Program-made: the position numbers and the translations under genes | Assembly: GCA_029858845.1 (NCBI GenBank) | Contig: JAOUEG010000048.1 | Coordinates: 1-10,219 of the forward strand | Direction: 5' to 3' | Length of the DNA: 10,219 bases | DNA from: Chloroflexota bacterium | GTDB taxonomy: Bacteria; Chloroflexota; Limnocylindria; Limnocylindrales; CSP1-4 | Shown here: positions 1 to 6,225 of the stretch, piece after piece | How positions within the stretch are numbered: the first letter of the stretch is position 1 | How the letters are laid out: each line of letters begins with the position of its first letter | The notes under the pieces: model-generated | What the model saw: only the letters and a program-made list of their open reading frames with translations | Database searches by the model: none | Told to the model about the DNA's origin: nothing

Positions 1-2
1 AA

Positions 3-1460
3 CTCGTCCGCGAGGCCGAGGCGGCCGATGCGACGACCCCGATCGCGTCAGCGGAGGTGGCGCCCCCCGGGTTCATCAATCTCCGCCTGCACGGCGATGC
101 GTACGCCGCCATCGTCGACGCCATCGACCGGGAACCCGGGGAGTGGGGGCGGGTCGACCCCATCCGGTCACGGCGCGTCAACGTCGAGTTCGTCTCGGCC
201 AATCCCACCGGCCCGCTGACGATCGGGAACGCCCGTGGGGCCTTCGTCGGCGATCTGCTGTGTCGGGTGCTCGAGGCCGGTGGCCAGGACGTGACGCGCG
301 AGTACTACTTCAACGATTCGGGCGCCCAGGTGAGCCACCTCGGAGCCTCCGTCGTGGCCGCTCGGCAGGGGCGGCCCGTCCCGGACGATGGATACAAGGG
401 TGCCTACGTGGAGGACCTGGCAGGCGACGTCCCCGAGGACGTGTGGGCGGCCGCGGTCGCCGAAGGAGCGGATGGCGCGGACATCGTCGGCCGCTGGGCC
501 GCGGCCCGGGTCAGGTCGGGCATCGAGGCGTCGCTGTCGCATCTGGGGGTTCGATTCGACGTCTGGACGAGCGAGGCCAGGCTCCACGACGAGGGCTGGG
601 TAGAACGCGCTGTCGGCCGCCTACGAGAGCACGGTCATGTCTACGAGCAGGACGGCGCCCTATGGTTCCGATCGACCGCATTCGGCGACGACAAGGACCG
701 GGTGATCTACCGGGCAGACGGCCGGCCCACCTATTTCGCCGCCGATATCGGATACGTCACCGAGAAGTTCAGCCGCGGGTTCGACCATCTCATCTATATC
801 TGGGGCGCCGACCATCACGGCACGGTCGCGCGCCTGCGCAACGCCGCCGAGGCGATGGGCTACGACCGGTCCGCCGTCCAGATCCTTCTCTACTCGTGGG
901 TCCGGTTCGTCCGCGACGGGGCGGAGGTCTCGATGTCCAAGCGCGCCGGCGAGTTCATCACGCTCGACGAACTGTTGAGCGAGGTGGGCGTGGACGCCGC
1001 TCGCTGGTTCTTCGCCTCGCGCGGGCACACGAGTTCGATCGACTTCGACATCGAGCTCGCCAAAAAGCAGTCCAATGAGAACCCCGTGTACTACGTCCAG
1101 TACGCCCATGCCAGGATCGCGTCGATCCTGCGCAAGGCCGCCGAGGCCGGCCTGGCCCCGGCAGCGTCCGTGGCCGGCACGCTGGGCGACGATTCCCCGG
1201 CGGAGGCGCTCCTGGCTCGCGCGATCGTTCGACTCCCCGAGGTGGTCGAGGATGCCGTCGCTGCGGAGGAGACCCAGGGGGTCACGGCGTACGCCACCGA
1301 ACTGGCCACGGCGTTCCACGCGTTCTACCGCGACGCTCGCGTCATCGATCGGGAGGCGCCGGGCCGGTCGGCCACGCGGCTGGCCCTGGTGCGGGCCGCT
1401 CAGGTAACGCTGGCCAACACCCTCGGATTGCTGGGGATCTCCGCGCCCGAGTCGATGTAG
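3..1460 (+). CDS. argS: Arginyl-tRNA synthetase, 5'-truncated (class I aaRS)
   Basis: Cytoplasmic enzyme that charges tRNA-Arg with arginine using ATP. The frame is open from base 3 and 485 residues are visible. Full-length ArgS is usually about 550 residues, so roughly 60-80 N-terminal residues (the Add-1 domain that contacts the tRNA) lie outside the window. The GTG at 57 is internal, not a start. Family signatures seen: the linker APPGFINLRL, then the block SANPTGPLTIGNARG (about 192-236) at the ATP-binding site, then REYYFNDSGAQ, YFAADIGY, WGADHHGT, MSKRAGEFITLDEL (from 933) and the C-terminal helical DALR anticodon-binding domain, beginning near NPVYYVQYAHARI. Oddities: the HIGH position reads TIGN (219-230) and the first Lys of KMSKS is Ser, while the second Lys is kept. 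The gene ends 17 bp from the convergent lipoprotein gene, leaving almost no room for a separate terminator. The family call is very secure. Confidence 0.97.
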   Translation, partial: LVREAEAADATTPIASAEVAPPGFINLRLHGDAYAAIVDAIDREPGEWGRVDPIRSRRVNVEFVSANPTGPLTIGNARGAFVGDLLCRVLEAGGQDVTREYYFNDSGAQVSHLGASVVAARQGRPVPDDGYKGAYVEDLAGDVPEDVWAAAVAEGADGADIVGRWAAARVRSGIEASLSHLGVRFDVWTSEARLHDEGWVERAVGRLREHGHVYEQDGALWFRSTAFGDDKDRVIYRADGRPTYFAADIGYVTEKFSRGFDHLIYIWGADHHGTVARLRNAAEAMGYDRSAVQILLYSWVRFVRDGAEVSMSKRAGEFITLDELLSEVGVDAARWFFASRGHTSSIDFDIELAKKQSNENPVYYVQYAHARIASILRKAAEAGLAPAASVAGTLGDDSPAEALLARAIVRLPEVVEDAVAAEETQGVTAYATELATAFHAFYRDARVIDREAPGRSATRLALVRAAQVTLANTLGLLGISAPESM

Positions 1461-1477
1461 CCTGGACCCGGCGAAGG

Positions 1478-2794
1478 TCAGACCCCGGTCGCGCCGAGCA
1501 CCTGGTCCAGCGCCAGCAGCGTGTCCTGGTCGGAGGCGATCAGGATCGTCACTTCCGTGCCACCCGGCGCGGCGATCCGGGCGGGGTGTGGCAGACCCCG
1601 GATCGCGATCTGCGCCGCATCCGTGAAGGAGACCGCGTCGGCGACGCTATCCCACGTGCTGCGCATGACCACGGCCCAGCGATCATTCGGGCCGCTCAGG
1701 ACGGACAGGCGATCCCCGCCCCAACCGGCCGCCGCGTCTTCGGCATCGGTCGCCGCGACACCCGACTCACGCAACCAGATCCGTGTCTGGAACTCGCCGA
1801 ACGTGTCCTGCATCAACTCGCTCCAGCCGTCGCCCAGGCGGGCGAGCACCTGTTCGACCGGAACGGTGACATCGACCGGGATCTCGCCGGCCGCGTACTT
1901 GTCCGGGTGCAAGACCTGCTCGGTAGACTGGGGCAGGTCTGCGAATAGCTCGTCCACCGCTGCCCAGCCCCCGGTGGCCTGGATCGGCGTGATGAAGGCC
2001 GACCCCGCCGTGTAGGGAAAGTTCAGGCCCTCGACGAGGATGGCCGGCGTGCGCGCCAGGACTGTGGTCATCTCGGGATCCGTGGACAGCGCCAGGATGT
2101 CCTGGAAATCGGCCGGCGTCAGATTCCCGGGGACGGTGGCCCAGCGGGTCATGAGCAGGGTCGCGTCCCCCTCGAAGACCGAGCGGACCGCCAGGGCACG
2201 ATCGCCCTGGTCGAGCAGCGCCTCCGGGTCATCGAGCACGCCCGGGAAGTTCGCATCCTGGAGCGCATGGTCGTACTCATGGGCGAAGGTGAACTTGTCG
2301 GCGCCGTCGATCTGCTCCGAGCGGGACACGACGTACAGTGTCTTACGGTCCGGTCGGTAGAACCCGAGCGCCTGGCTGTCGAGCAGCTCGAGGTAGGTGT
2401 CCCGCAGCGAGGCATCGGCCGGGATGAGCGCGAGCGCCTTGTACAGGCGCTCGGTCCCGGCGACGTATTCGGGCGGGTTGTCCTCGTCGAACGAGGCGGC
2501 GTTCATCTCCTTGAGCGTCGCGGCGTCGATCGTCTCCCTGGCGACATCCACCGGCTCCAGTTCGCGGATCGCCACCACCTGATCCTCGATCGCGTCGTAG
2601 ATGGCGGCCGGGTCGTTGCTCGCATCCGGTGAGGCCGACGGCCCGACAGACGAGGGTGGCGCCGTCGGGGCGACGGTCGGGGTGGGGCTAGCCGTGCTGG
2701 GCGCTTCGCTCGAGGGCGAGGCGCCACAGGCCGCCACGAGAAGGAGCGCTGCAAGCCAGGCCTGGACCGAGCCTGCACGATGGAGTCGGGTCAT
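1478..2794 (-). CDS. Secreted lipoprotein with HEYDH zinc-metallopeptidase-like domain
   Basis: This 438-residue protein is probably exported and lipid-anchored. Residues 1-23 form a signal peptide with a basic start, the hydrophobic run WLAALLLVAA and a lipobox ending at Cys23. Residues about 24-62 are a Ser/Pro/Thr/Ala-rich tether. The globular part contains FTFAHEYDHALQD, giving an HExxH motif (His172, Glu173, His176) followed about 30 residues later by FEGDATLLM, where Glu208 could be the third zinc ligand (gluzincin arrangement). The segment STEQVLHPDKYAAGE (290-304) matches a block I associate with uncharacterised HExxH proteins that read HELTHALQDQ. A peptidase activity is therefore inferred, and no substrate can be named. 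The ATG at 2794 is chosen because it gives a complete signal peptide; no clear Shine-Dalgarno precedes it. It stands apart from the upstream genes by a 208-bp gap and is probably its own transcription unit. Confidence 0.85.
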   Translation of the reverse strand: MTRLHRAGSVQAWLAALLLVAACGASPSSEAPSTASPTPTVAPTAPPSSVGPSASPDASNDPAAIYDAIEDQVVAIRELEPVDVARETIDAATLKEMNAASFDEDNPPEYVAGTERLYKALALIPADASLRDTYLELLDSQALGFYRPDRKTLYVVSRSEQIDGADKFTFAHEYDHALQDANFPGVLDDPEALLDQGDRALAVRSVFEGDATLLMTRWATVPGNLTPADFQDILALSTDPEMTTVLARTPAILVEGLNFPYTAGSAFITPIQATGGWAAVDELFADLPQSTEQVLHPDKYAAGEIPVDVTVPVEQVLARLGDGWSELMQDTFGEFQTRIWLRESGVAATDAEDAAAGWGGDRLSVLSGPNDRWAVVMRSTWDSVADAVSFTDAAQIAIRGLPHPARIAAPGGTEVTILIASDQDTLLALDQVLGATGV

Positions 2795-2907
2795 GGGCTC
2801 GATTGTGCCATGGGGTCTGTGGCGGTCCGCTCCGGAGGTCGATGTCGCTTTCTTAACCGGTTGCCGACCCGACCATGAATCACCGCGGCGTACGGTACGG
2901 ATTGGAC

Positions 2908-2922
2908 GAACCCAAAGGGTTC
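2908..2922. promoter_or_regulatory. Short inverted repeat, possible operator
   Basis: GAACCC-AAA-GGGTTC is a perfect 6-bp inverted repeat around a 3-nt centre. It lies about 115 bp upstream of the HEYDH lipoprotein start, in the only sizeable non-coding gap of the minus-strand run. Its size and symmetry suit a dimeric DNA-binding protein, but no regulator is encoded nearby and I see no convincing -35/-10 pair beside it. A second small palindrome (CGTAC-G-GTACG, 2889-2899) is adjacent. Chance occurrence is possible. Confidence 0.25.
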
Positions 2923-2939
2923 CATCCTCCCTCCCTCCG

Positions 2940-2972
2940 ACCGGGGGCGCCGATTGGGCAGGCGCCTCCGGT
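2940..2972 (-). terminator. Strong GC-rich hairpin downstream of the MBL-fold gene
   Basis: The arms at 2940-2951 and 2961-2972 pair over 12 positions around a 9-nt loop. As + strand RNA all 12 pair, with one G-U wobble; as minus-strand RNA the same position is an A-C mismatch inside an otherwise complete stem. It begins about 30 nt after the stop codon of the MBL-fold gene (minus strand), the natural place for the end of the hut-containing transcript. No U-tract follows on the minus strand, so it is not a canonical intrinsic terminator. It could be a U-independent terminator, an RNA 3'-end stabiliser, or a DNA-level element. Confidence 0.35.
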
Positions 2973-3002
2973 CATTCTCTGTCCGGGACGGGGCGCCGGG
3001 GC

Positions 3003-3683
3003 TCAGACCTGCTTGCCGCGGGACTCCAGGAGCACGGTGATCGTCTCCACCGGAAGGCTGGAAGCCGTGACCGACAGCTTCGGCTGGGTCACCGGTTCGG
3101 CACCCATCTCGTGGAAGAACTTGGCCAGGATCTCCGTGCAGTCCGCATCGTCCTCGCACAGGGCCATCGGCACGACGATCCGTGGATCGAGCTGGGCGAC
3201 GAGCTCCGCGGCTCTCGTCGGCGTCAGGGCGCCGCCCAGCGGGACGCAGGCGATATCCACGGGTCCGATGTCGCCGAGCTTCTCCTCGGACAGCAGGTGC
3301 CCGATGTCGCCGAGATGGATCGTGTGGATGCCGTCGAGCTCCACCGCGAAGGCCACCCCCTTCCCGCGCACCGCACCACGGTCGTCATCGCGGTACGTGC
3401 GGACGCCGGTGACCAGGACCTCCTTCACTTCGTACTCGCCCGGACCGTCGAGCACGAACGCGCTCTCGAGGCTGGACGGGATCAGCGTCGACCCGTCACG
3501 CGAGAGGTGGCCCTTCGGCTTCCCCTTGGCCAGTGGCGTGTCGTCCGGGTGGCTGAACGTGACGATGTCGCCGGTGATCCCCCGTCCCGTCGGCCCCACG
3601 ACCGCTTGATAGGGATCGGCGACGAGGACCGCATCCTTGCCGCGAAGCCGGACACAAGTCCGTCCGTACCACTGCACTTCCAT
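3003..3683 (-). CDS. MBL-fold (UlaG-like) metallo-hydrolase family protein, metal site degenerate
   Basis: A 226-residue, probably cytoplasmic protein. Its overall layout matches the short beta-lactamase-fold family often annotated as UlaG-like (Lactamase_B_3 type): an N-terminal strand MEVQWYGRTCVRLRG, then DIVTFSHPDDTP (39-50), DGPGEYEVKEVLVTGVRTY (79-97), IHTIHLGDIGHLL (119-131), VDIACVPLGG (142-151), DPRIVVPMAL (167-175) and a conserved C-terminal strand PKLSVTASSLP. Typical members read GHSC, SHDHPDH and PMHY at positions that here read GRTC, SHPDD and PMAL, so most expected metal-ligand histidines are absent while HLGD is kept. A hydrolase activity should not be assumed. The ATG at 3683 is preceded by GAGGG about 3 nt upstream. 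It lies 81 bp downstream of hutI and may be co-transcribed with it; a link to histidine breakdown is not shown. Confidence 0.85.
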   Translation of the reverse strand: MEVQWYGRTCVRLRGKDAVLVADPYQAVVGPTGRGITGDIVTFSHPDDTPLAKGKPKGHLSRDGSTLIPSSLESAFVLDGPGEYEVKEVLVTGVRTYRDDDRGAVRGKGVAFAVELDGIHTIHLGDIGHLLSEEKLGDIGPVDIACVPLGGALTPTRAAELVAQLDPRIVVPMALCEDDADCTEILAKFFHEMGAEPVTQPKLSVTASSLPVETITVLLESRGKQV

Positions 3684-3748
3684 ATGCCCTCGATTCTGAC
3701 ACAGCAGCCTGCACGGCGGGTCATCGCCGGGGGCTTCGGTCGCGTTAT

Positions 3749-3763
3749 CCCGGCCGCGCCGGG
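3749..3763 (-). other. Small GC hairpin in the hutI-MBL spacer
   Basis: CCCGGC (3749-3754) and GCCGGG (3758-3763) form a 6-bp all-GC stem with a 3-nt loop. It begins 1-2 nt after the hutI stop codon in the 81-bp spacer before the MBL-fold gene. No U-run follows, so it is a weak candidate for partial termination or transcript-end protection between the two genes. The rest of the spacer holds only the short ribosome-binding site of the next gene. Confidence 0.25.
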
Positions 3764-3764
3764 G

Positions 3765-5129
3765 TCAGGGACGGTCCAGGATCACCCGACCCCGTTTGAT
3801 GACGGTCCGCACGAGGTCGGCACCCGGCCAGTACGGGATCTGCGTCGCCGTCGGAGTGCGCCAGATGGCGATGTCCGCGGCCTTCCCCGCCTCGAGCGAT
3901 CCGATCTCGTCGTCCATCAGAAGCGCCCTGGCGGCATTGATCGTAACGGCAGAAAGGACCTCCTCCGGCGACATACCGAGGTTGATGCAGGCGAACGACA
4001 TCGCGAGCGGGAGGCTGGCGGTCGGTGACGTCCCGGGATTGAAGTCGGTACCGATGGCGACCGGTACCCCGGCGTCGATGAGATCGCGCGCGGGGGCGTG
4101 GTGGTCCTTGAGCAGGAACCAGGTCGTGACCGGCAGCAACGTGGCGACGACCGGTTCACCGGCTTCGGCGGCGGCCGCCATGGCCGCGACCCCCTCCGAC
4201 GACGGGGTCGCCAGGTGATCCGCGGAGGCGGCACCCACCTCGACGGCCAGCTCCGCGCCGCCCGACGGCGCCAGTTCGTCGGCGTGAAGGCGAGGCTCGA
4301 TGCCCAGGGCGCGGGCCGCTTCCAGGATCCGCCGAGACTGGTCGGCGGTGAAGACGCCGGCCTCGCAGAAGACATCCGCGAACCTGGCCCTGCCGTGGGC
4401 GGCGATCGCCGGCAGCTGATCATCGAGGATGGACCGGACATAGGCCTCCACGCCATCCGGGCGAGCACGGTACTCGGGCGGCACGGCGTGGGCACCGAGC
4501 CATGTCGGGACCACGTCCAGCGGACCCTCGCGACCCAGGCGGTAGGCGATCTCGACCAGCTTGAGCTCCGTCTCGCGATCGAGCCCGTACCCTGACTTTG
4601 CCTCGACCGTGGTCACGCCGTGCCCCAGCATCTCGTCCAGCCAGCGGCGGCCGTGAGCGAGCAGCTCCGTCTCCGATGCGGCCCTGGTCGCCTCGACCGT
4701 GGACAGGATCCCGCCGCCCGCCGCCAGGATGTCGAGGTAGGACGCGCCCCGCTGGCGCATGACCAGCTCGCCCTCGCGCGAGCCGGCGAAGAGCAGGTGC
4801 GTGTGAGGATCGACCAGGCCCGGAGTCACGGTCCCGCCGTTCGCATCGATCCGGGCGAAACGGGCGAGCGGGTAGTCCTCGGCCTCCAGGGTGCCCTCCA
4901 CGGCCGCGCGTGGGCCCACAGCCACGATCCGACCCTCCCAGCACGCGACGACCGGCGCGTCCGGACCGTGGGGATCGGACACCGACAGACGGCCGACGTC
5001 GCCCTGCGTCGGTCCGCGGCGCACGCCGCCGGCCATCGTCACCACCTCGGCTGCCCCGATGATGAGGAGTCCCGGCGTCGGCTCGCCGGTGCGCCCCCCC
5101 TCGATGACCCGGAACGGTCCCCCGCTCAT
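3765..5129 (-). CDS. hutI: Imidazolonepropionase (EC 3.5.2.7)
   Basis: Third step of histidine degradation: hydrolyses 4-imidazolone-5-propionate to N-formimino-L-glutamate in the cytoplasm. It is a metal-dependent amidohydrolase of 454 residues. Signatures seen: GLVDPHTHLLFAGSRE (104-119, metal ligands His109 and His111), AKSGYGLDRETELK (177-190), LGAHAVPPE (211-219, His214), LHADEL (281-286), SADHLA (302-307), and GTDFNPGTSP (360-369, Asp362). It is slightly longer than the usual 400-425 residues because of about 20 extra N-terminal residues and a Gly/Pro-rich stretch near 33-60. The ATG at 5129 is chosen because it overlaps the ftcD stop in an ATGA junction, implying translational coupling. 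Starting at Met32 would remove the conserved first strand LLIIGAAEVVT. Assignment is essentially certain. Confidence 0.98.
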   Translation of the reverse strand: MSGGPFRVIEGGRTGEPTPGLLIIGAAEVVTMAGGVRRGPTQGDVGRLSVSDPHGPDAPVVACWEGRIVAVGPRAAVEGTLEAEDYPLARFARIDANGGTVTPGLVDPHTHLLFAGSREGELVMRQRGASYLDILAAGGGILSTVEATRAASETELLAHGRRWLDEMLGHGVTTVEAKSGYGLDRETELKLVEIAYRLGREGPLDVVPTWLGAHAVPPEYRARPDGVEAYVRSILDDQLPAIAAHGRARFADVFCEAGVFTADQSRRILEAARALGIEPRLHADELAPSGGAELAVEVGAASADHLATPSSEGVAAMAAAAEAGEPVVATLLPVTTWFLLKDHHAPARDLIDAGVPVAIGTDFNPGTSPTASLPLAMSFACINLGMSPEEVLSAVTINAARALLMDDEIGSLEAGKAADIAIWRTPTATQIPYWPGADLVRTVIKRGRVILDRP

Positions 5130-6133
5130 GTGCGGGGCCGATGTCCGGCCTGGCCCTCGGCTCGCTCGGCGCGAGCCGACTCGAGGCGAACCTCCAGCGC
5201 CTGGGACGGCGCGAAATCGCGCAGGGCGAGGTACTCGGCCGCGGCGGCCAGGCGCCGCTCCACGTCGTCCTCCGTGGAGGCGCCGGCATGGTCCGCCACG
5301 TCGAGGAACGCGGCCAGCGGCGCGAGGCCGATCAGCTCCGATTCGGCCAGCGCCACGCCGTCCTCCGCGGCCAGCTCACGGACGCTGTCCCAGACGAGCC
5401 ACAGCGGCGTGACCGAGAAGTCGAGCAGGTTCATCGAGACCTGGGCCCGAAGCGGGTGGCCGCGTTCTGGCTCCCGGACCTCGAACCCGTTCGCCTGGAG
5501 CTTCGGCAGCCCGCCTCCGGATTCGCGGACCCTGCGTGCGATCCGCTTCGCCAGATCCACGTCGCTCGACGCGAGATTGATGTTGTAGGCGATCAGGAAG
5601 GGCCGAGCGCCGACCGCAACCGCGCCGGCCGACGGGTGCATCCGGGTCGGGCCGAAGTCCGGCTCGCGTCCATGCTGGCCGATCTCCGCCTTCAAGCCTT
5701 CGTACTGGCCCCGGCGCACATCCGCGAGCTTCTCCCGGTCTCCCCGCGTGGCCGCGCGCGCGTACAGATAGACCGGCAATCCGAACCGCTCCGCCATGCG
5801 CGCGCCGAACGTGCGGGCGAGCTCGACACAGTCGTCGATCGTGGTCCCCGTGAGTGGCACGAACGGGATCACATCGACGGCCCCGATGCGGGGATGCTCA
5901 CCCTCGTGCACGTCCATGTCGATCTCGTGGATCGCCGCTTCGACGAGCCGCTCCAGCGCTTCGCGGACGGCCGGGTCCTCTCCGGCCAGCGTGAAGACCG
6001 AGCGGTTGTGGCTGGCGTCGCTGGTCCGGTCCAGGAGGAACACGCCGTCCACGGACGTGATCGCCGAAGCCAGCCGGTCGACCACGTCGAGGCGGCGGCC
6101 TTCCGAGACGTTGGGCACGGACTCGATCAGCAC
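5126..6133 (-). CDS. ftcD: Glutamate formimidoyltransferase (EC 2.1.2.5), single-domain
   Basis: Transfers the formimino group of N-formimino-L-glutamate to tetrahydrofolate, yielding glutamate and 5-formimino-THF. The 335 residues correspond to the two formiminotransferase subdomains only; the cyclodeaminase half of the roughly 540-residue mammalian FTCD is absent. Signatures seen: IESVPNVSEGR (3-13), DASHNRSVFTLAG (39-51), GEHPRIGAVDVIPFVP (78-93, with His80 at the position of the proposed catalytic His), QYEGLKAEI (143-151), EPDFGPTRMHPSAGAVAVGARP (157-178) and ELIGLAPLAAF (266-276). The start is GTG at 6133, since an in-frame TAG lies four codons upstream. No clear Shine-Dalgarno is visible. 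It follows hutU after 92 bp in which I see no definite signal, and its TGA overlaps the hutI ATG by 4 bp. It replaces HutG in this pathway. Confidence 0.97.
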   Translation of the reverse strand: MLIESVPNVSEGRRLDVVDRLASAITSVDGVFLLDRTSDASHNRSVFTLAGEDPAVREALERLVEAAIHEIDMDVHEGEHPRIGAVDVIPFVPLTGTTIDDCVELARTFGARMAERFGLPVYLYARAATRGDREKLADVRRGQYEGLKAEIGQHGREPDFGPTRMHPSAGAVAVGARPFLIAYNINLASSDVDLAKRIARRVRESGGGLPKLQANGFEVREPERGHPLRAQVSMNLLDFSVTPLWLVWDSVRELAAEDGVALAESELIGLAPLAAFLDVADHAGASTEDDVERRLAAAAEYLALRDFAPSQALEVRLESARAERAEGQAGHRPRT

Positions 6134-6225
6134 GTGCTGATGCTAGCGGGGCACGGCCCGGCCCGCGTCGACATCGCGCCAACCGGGCTCGTCGCTCCCG
6201 AGTCGCCGGTCGACCCCGTCGGCTC

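Noticed and set aside
57..59. GTG at 57 as the argS start
   Set aside because: The frame continues open to base 3 and the upstream residues belong to the ArgS linker. The protein would lack its N-terminal domain.
2601..4028. 475-residue + strand open frame spanning the lipoprotein, MBL and hutI genes
   Set aside because: It crosses three well-supported minus-strand genes and a non-coding gap, and has no family signature.
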